A stretch of 62,000 nucleotides of DNA, from positions 371,639 through 433,638 of the forward strand of contig CAUYUJ010000891.1 in assembly GCA_963575745.1 (NCBI GenBank). The letters are read 5' to 3'. The notes below the pieces were generated by a model that was not told where the DNA came from, did not search any database, and saw nothing but the letters and a program-made list of their open reading frames with translations. Numbering within the stretch: position 1 is the first letter of the stretch; the number at the start of each line of letters is the position of its first letter. Position numbers and translations under genes: made by a program. Below are positions 60,961 through 62,000 of this stretch, one piece after another. Source of the DNA: Prorocentrum cordatum. Lineage: Eukaryota > Sar > Dinophyceae > Prorocentrales > Prorocentraceae.

Positions 60961-61155
60961 GACCCCATCTCATTACTCCGACCCCATCTGGGAGGCTTCT
61001 ATCGGAACGCTCGATGACCAAACGCAGCACTGCAGGGACATCTTTTCTCGGAGGTCCGCGCAGACCCCATATAAGCTGCGCTTTGTGCGCTTGTTCTCCT
61101 CTGACCTGCCTCGCGGTGCCTGAAGCATGCCTGTCTGATCTCCGAGGCGGGAATG
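60961..61155. other. Unassigned sequence
   Basis: No feature is recognised. Confidence 0.4.
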
Positions 61156-61312
61156 TATCCATATCCACCGCCTGGAGGGTCAGTTTTCGGAGCCTCGGCA
61201 GGCGGTGGATATGGACATATTCTGGCCCCCGGGGGCCGAAACATATCCATATCCACCGGCCGCTGGGGCACCAGGCCGTCGGTTCCCAGGCGGTGGATAT
61301 GGATAAATCCCC
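61156..61312. repeat. Nested foldback with TATCCATATCCACCGCCTG arms
   Basis: Outer arms TATCCATATCCACCGCCTG (about 61156) and CAGGCGGTGGATATGGATA (ending about 61308). Inner arms GGCGGTGGATATGGACATAT and ATATCCATATCCACCGGCC meet at CCCCCGGGGG. Four copies of the same arm thus alternate in orientation. Confidence 0.9.
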
Positions 61313-61574
61313 GCCTCGCATGATCGCTCTTTTTGCCATCAGACCGGCATGCAGTCCTAGAGATCTGACTACTGCAAGCGCGCCTAGTAAGGACGCGCGC
61401 CTTCATCTAGAGTACACCTGTGTCCTCGCCTCTGCGACCCGTCCTGTGCCGTTTTCACTGGTCGCCCGCCGCCCAAAAATCCAAACCTTGGCCTGCAAGG
61501 GTCTTGCGTCCCTGCCACCCGTCCTCGTCACACGCGTTGACTGTACTTGTTTGATTATTCCAGAGACGGTCCAC

Positions 61575-61750
61575 GGAGGGCACCCTAGTGTTCTTCGTGA
61601 TTGTTGGATGTCTTTGTGCATCCTGGGGGGAGGGAGGGGCACCCTCGAATGCTCTTCAGTTTGGGCCGGCGGAGGCTCTCGTGTGCTTGAAGGATGTTCT
61701 TCTGTCCTAGGCCTGGCCGTACCGCTTTGTTTCTCCAAGACACGGCCCAC
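61575..61750 (+). repeat. Dispersed repeat family E, copy 2
   Basis: Aligns with 38690-38860 (GTGTTCTTCGTG, GTGCATCCTGGGGGGAGG, CACCCTCGAATG, GGATGTTCTTCTGTCC). The stretches 61313-61574 and 61751-62000 show nothing recognisable. Confidence 0.75.
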
Positions 61751-62000
61751 GGAAAGGCCCGCCCCCTCTGCTCAAGGTGCTTCTCGGTATAACGGTCTGC
61801 CGGTGTAGTCTGCCGCGCCCCTGCGCCCCTCTGCGATATCATGCAGAAGTGCAGCTGCGTCAGCCTCACCAGCGCCAGAACTAAGCAACCTTCTTCCGTC
61901 CGGACTCCCTCCTGAGATCGTTTTCTCATTCCTTGTCGTGCCGATCGGCGCGGGCCCTCGCACCCCCTTCCCCCCCCCACATGCAGTAGATCTTGGCTGT

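Overview
This window looks like core dinoflagellate nuclear DNA. The evidence is high GC, very dense simple repeats and foldback elements, almost no compact genes, and one multi-exon gene whose introns begin with GT, GC, GC and GA and all end in AG before a G. That splice pattern is characteristic of dinoflagellates. No bacterial gene organisation is present. Genus cannot be told from the sequence; Symbiodiniaceae- or Prorocentrum-type genomes would fit.

The only cellular gene I can identify is a plus-strand mRNA cap guanine-N7 methyltransferase (RNMT/ABD1 family). It is spread over about 30 kb in five recognisable exons: 17477-17620, 38372-38483, 41773-41871, 46859-47034 and 47365-about 47922. 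The joined conserved part is 363 codons. It holds the SAM-binding motif, the ribose-binding acid and the family's HYxFES segment. The C-terminal end after 47922 is unresolved because the frame runs on into a foldback element.

Intron 1 (about 20.75 kb) contains a complete, young Ty1/copia-type LTR retrotransposon, 18676-36448 (17,773 bp), in the sense orientation. It has 196-bp LTRs that differ at three sites, TG...CA ends, a perfect 5-bp target duplication (GTCCG), a primer-binding-like site and a polypurine tract. Its order is coiled-coil and copia-type gag, CCCH zinc fingers with an SR-rich tail, protease, integrase, reverse transcriptase and RNase H. About 8 kb of further coding sequence follows RNase H, where ordinary copia elements end. 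That extension includes a Tpt1/KptA-like ADP-ribosyltransferase domain (about 31873-32313), several unrecognised Trp-rich modules joined by a recurring TPA-type linker, and a four-cysteine zinc ribbon. A non-coding tail of serial hairpins precedes the 3' LTR. The frame is interrupted by several in-frame stops and frameshifts.

The rest is repeat-derived. It holds a four-copy MITE family with 8-bp target duplications; several foldback or palindromic families; short dispersed families recurring in both orientations; a 77-bp minisatellite (12 units); a 162-bp tandem repeat (4 units); and giant trinucleotide arrays, including about 229 perfect AGT units at 4204-4890. A few isolated reading frames look protein-like (for example 451-831 minus) and are listed at low confidence.
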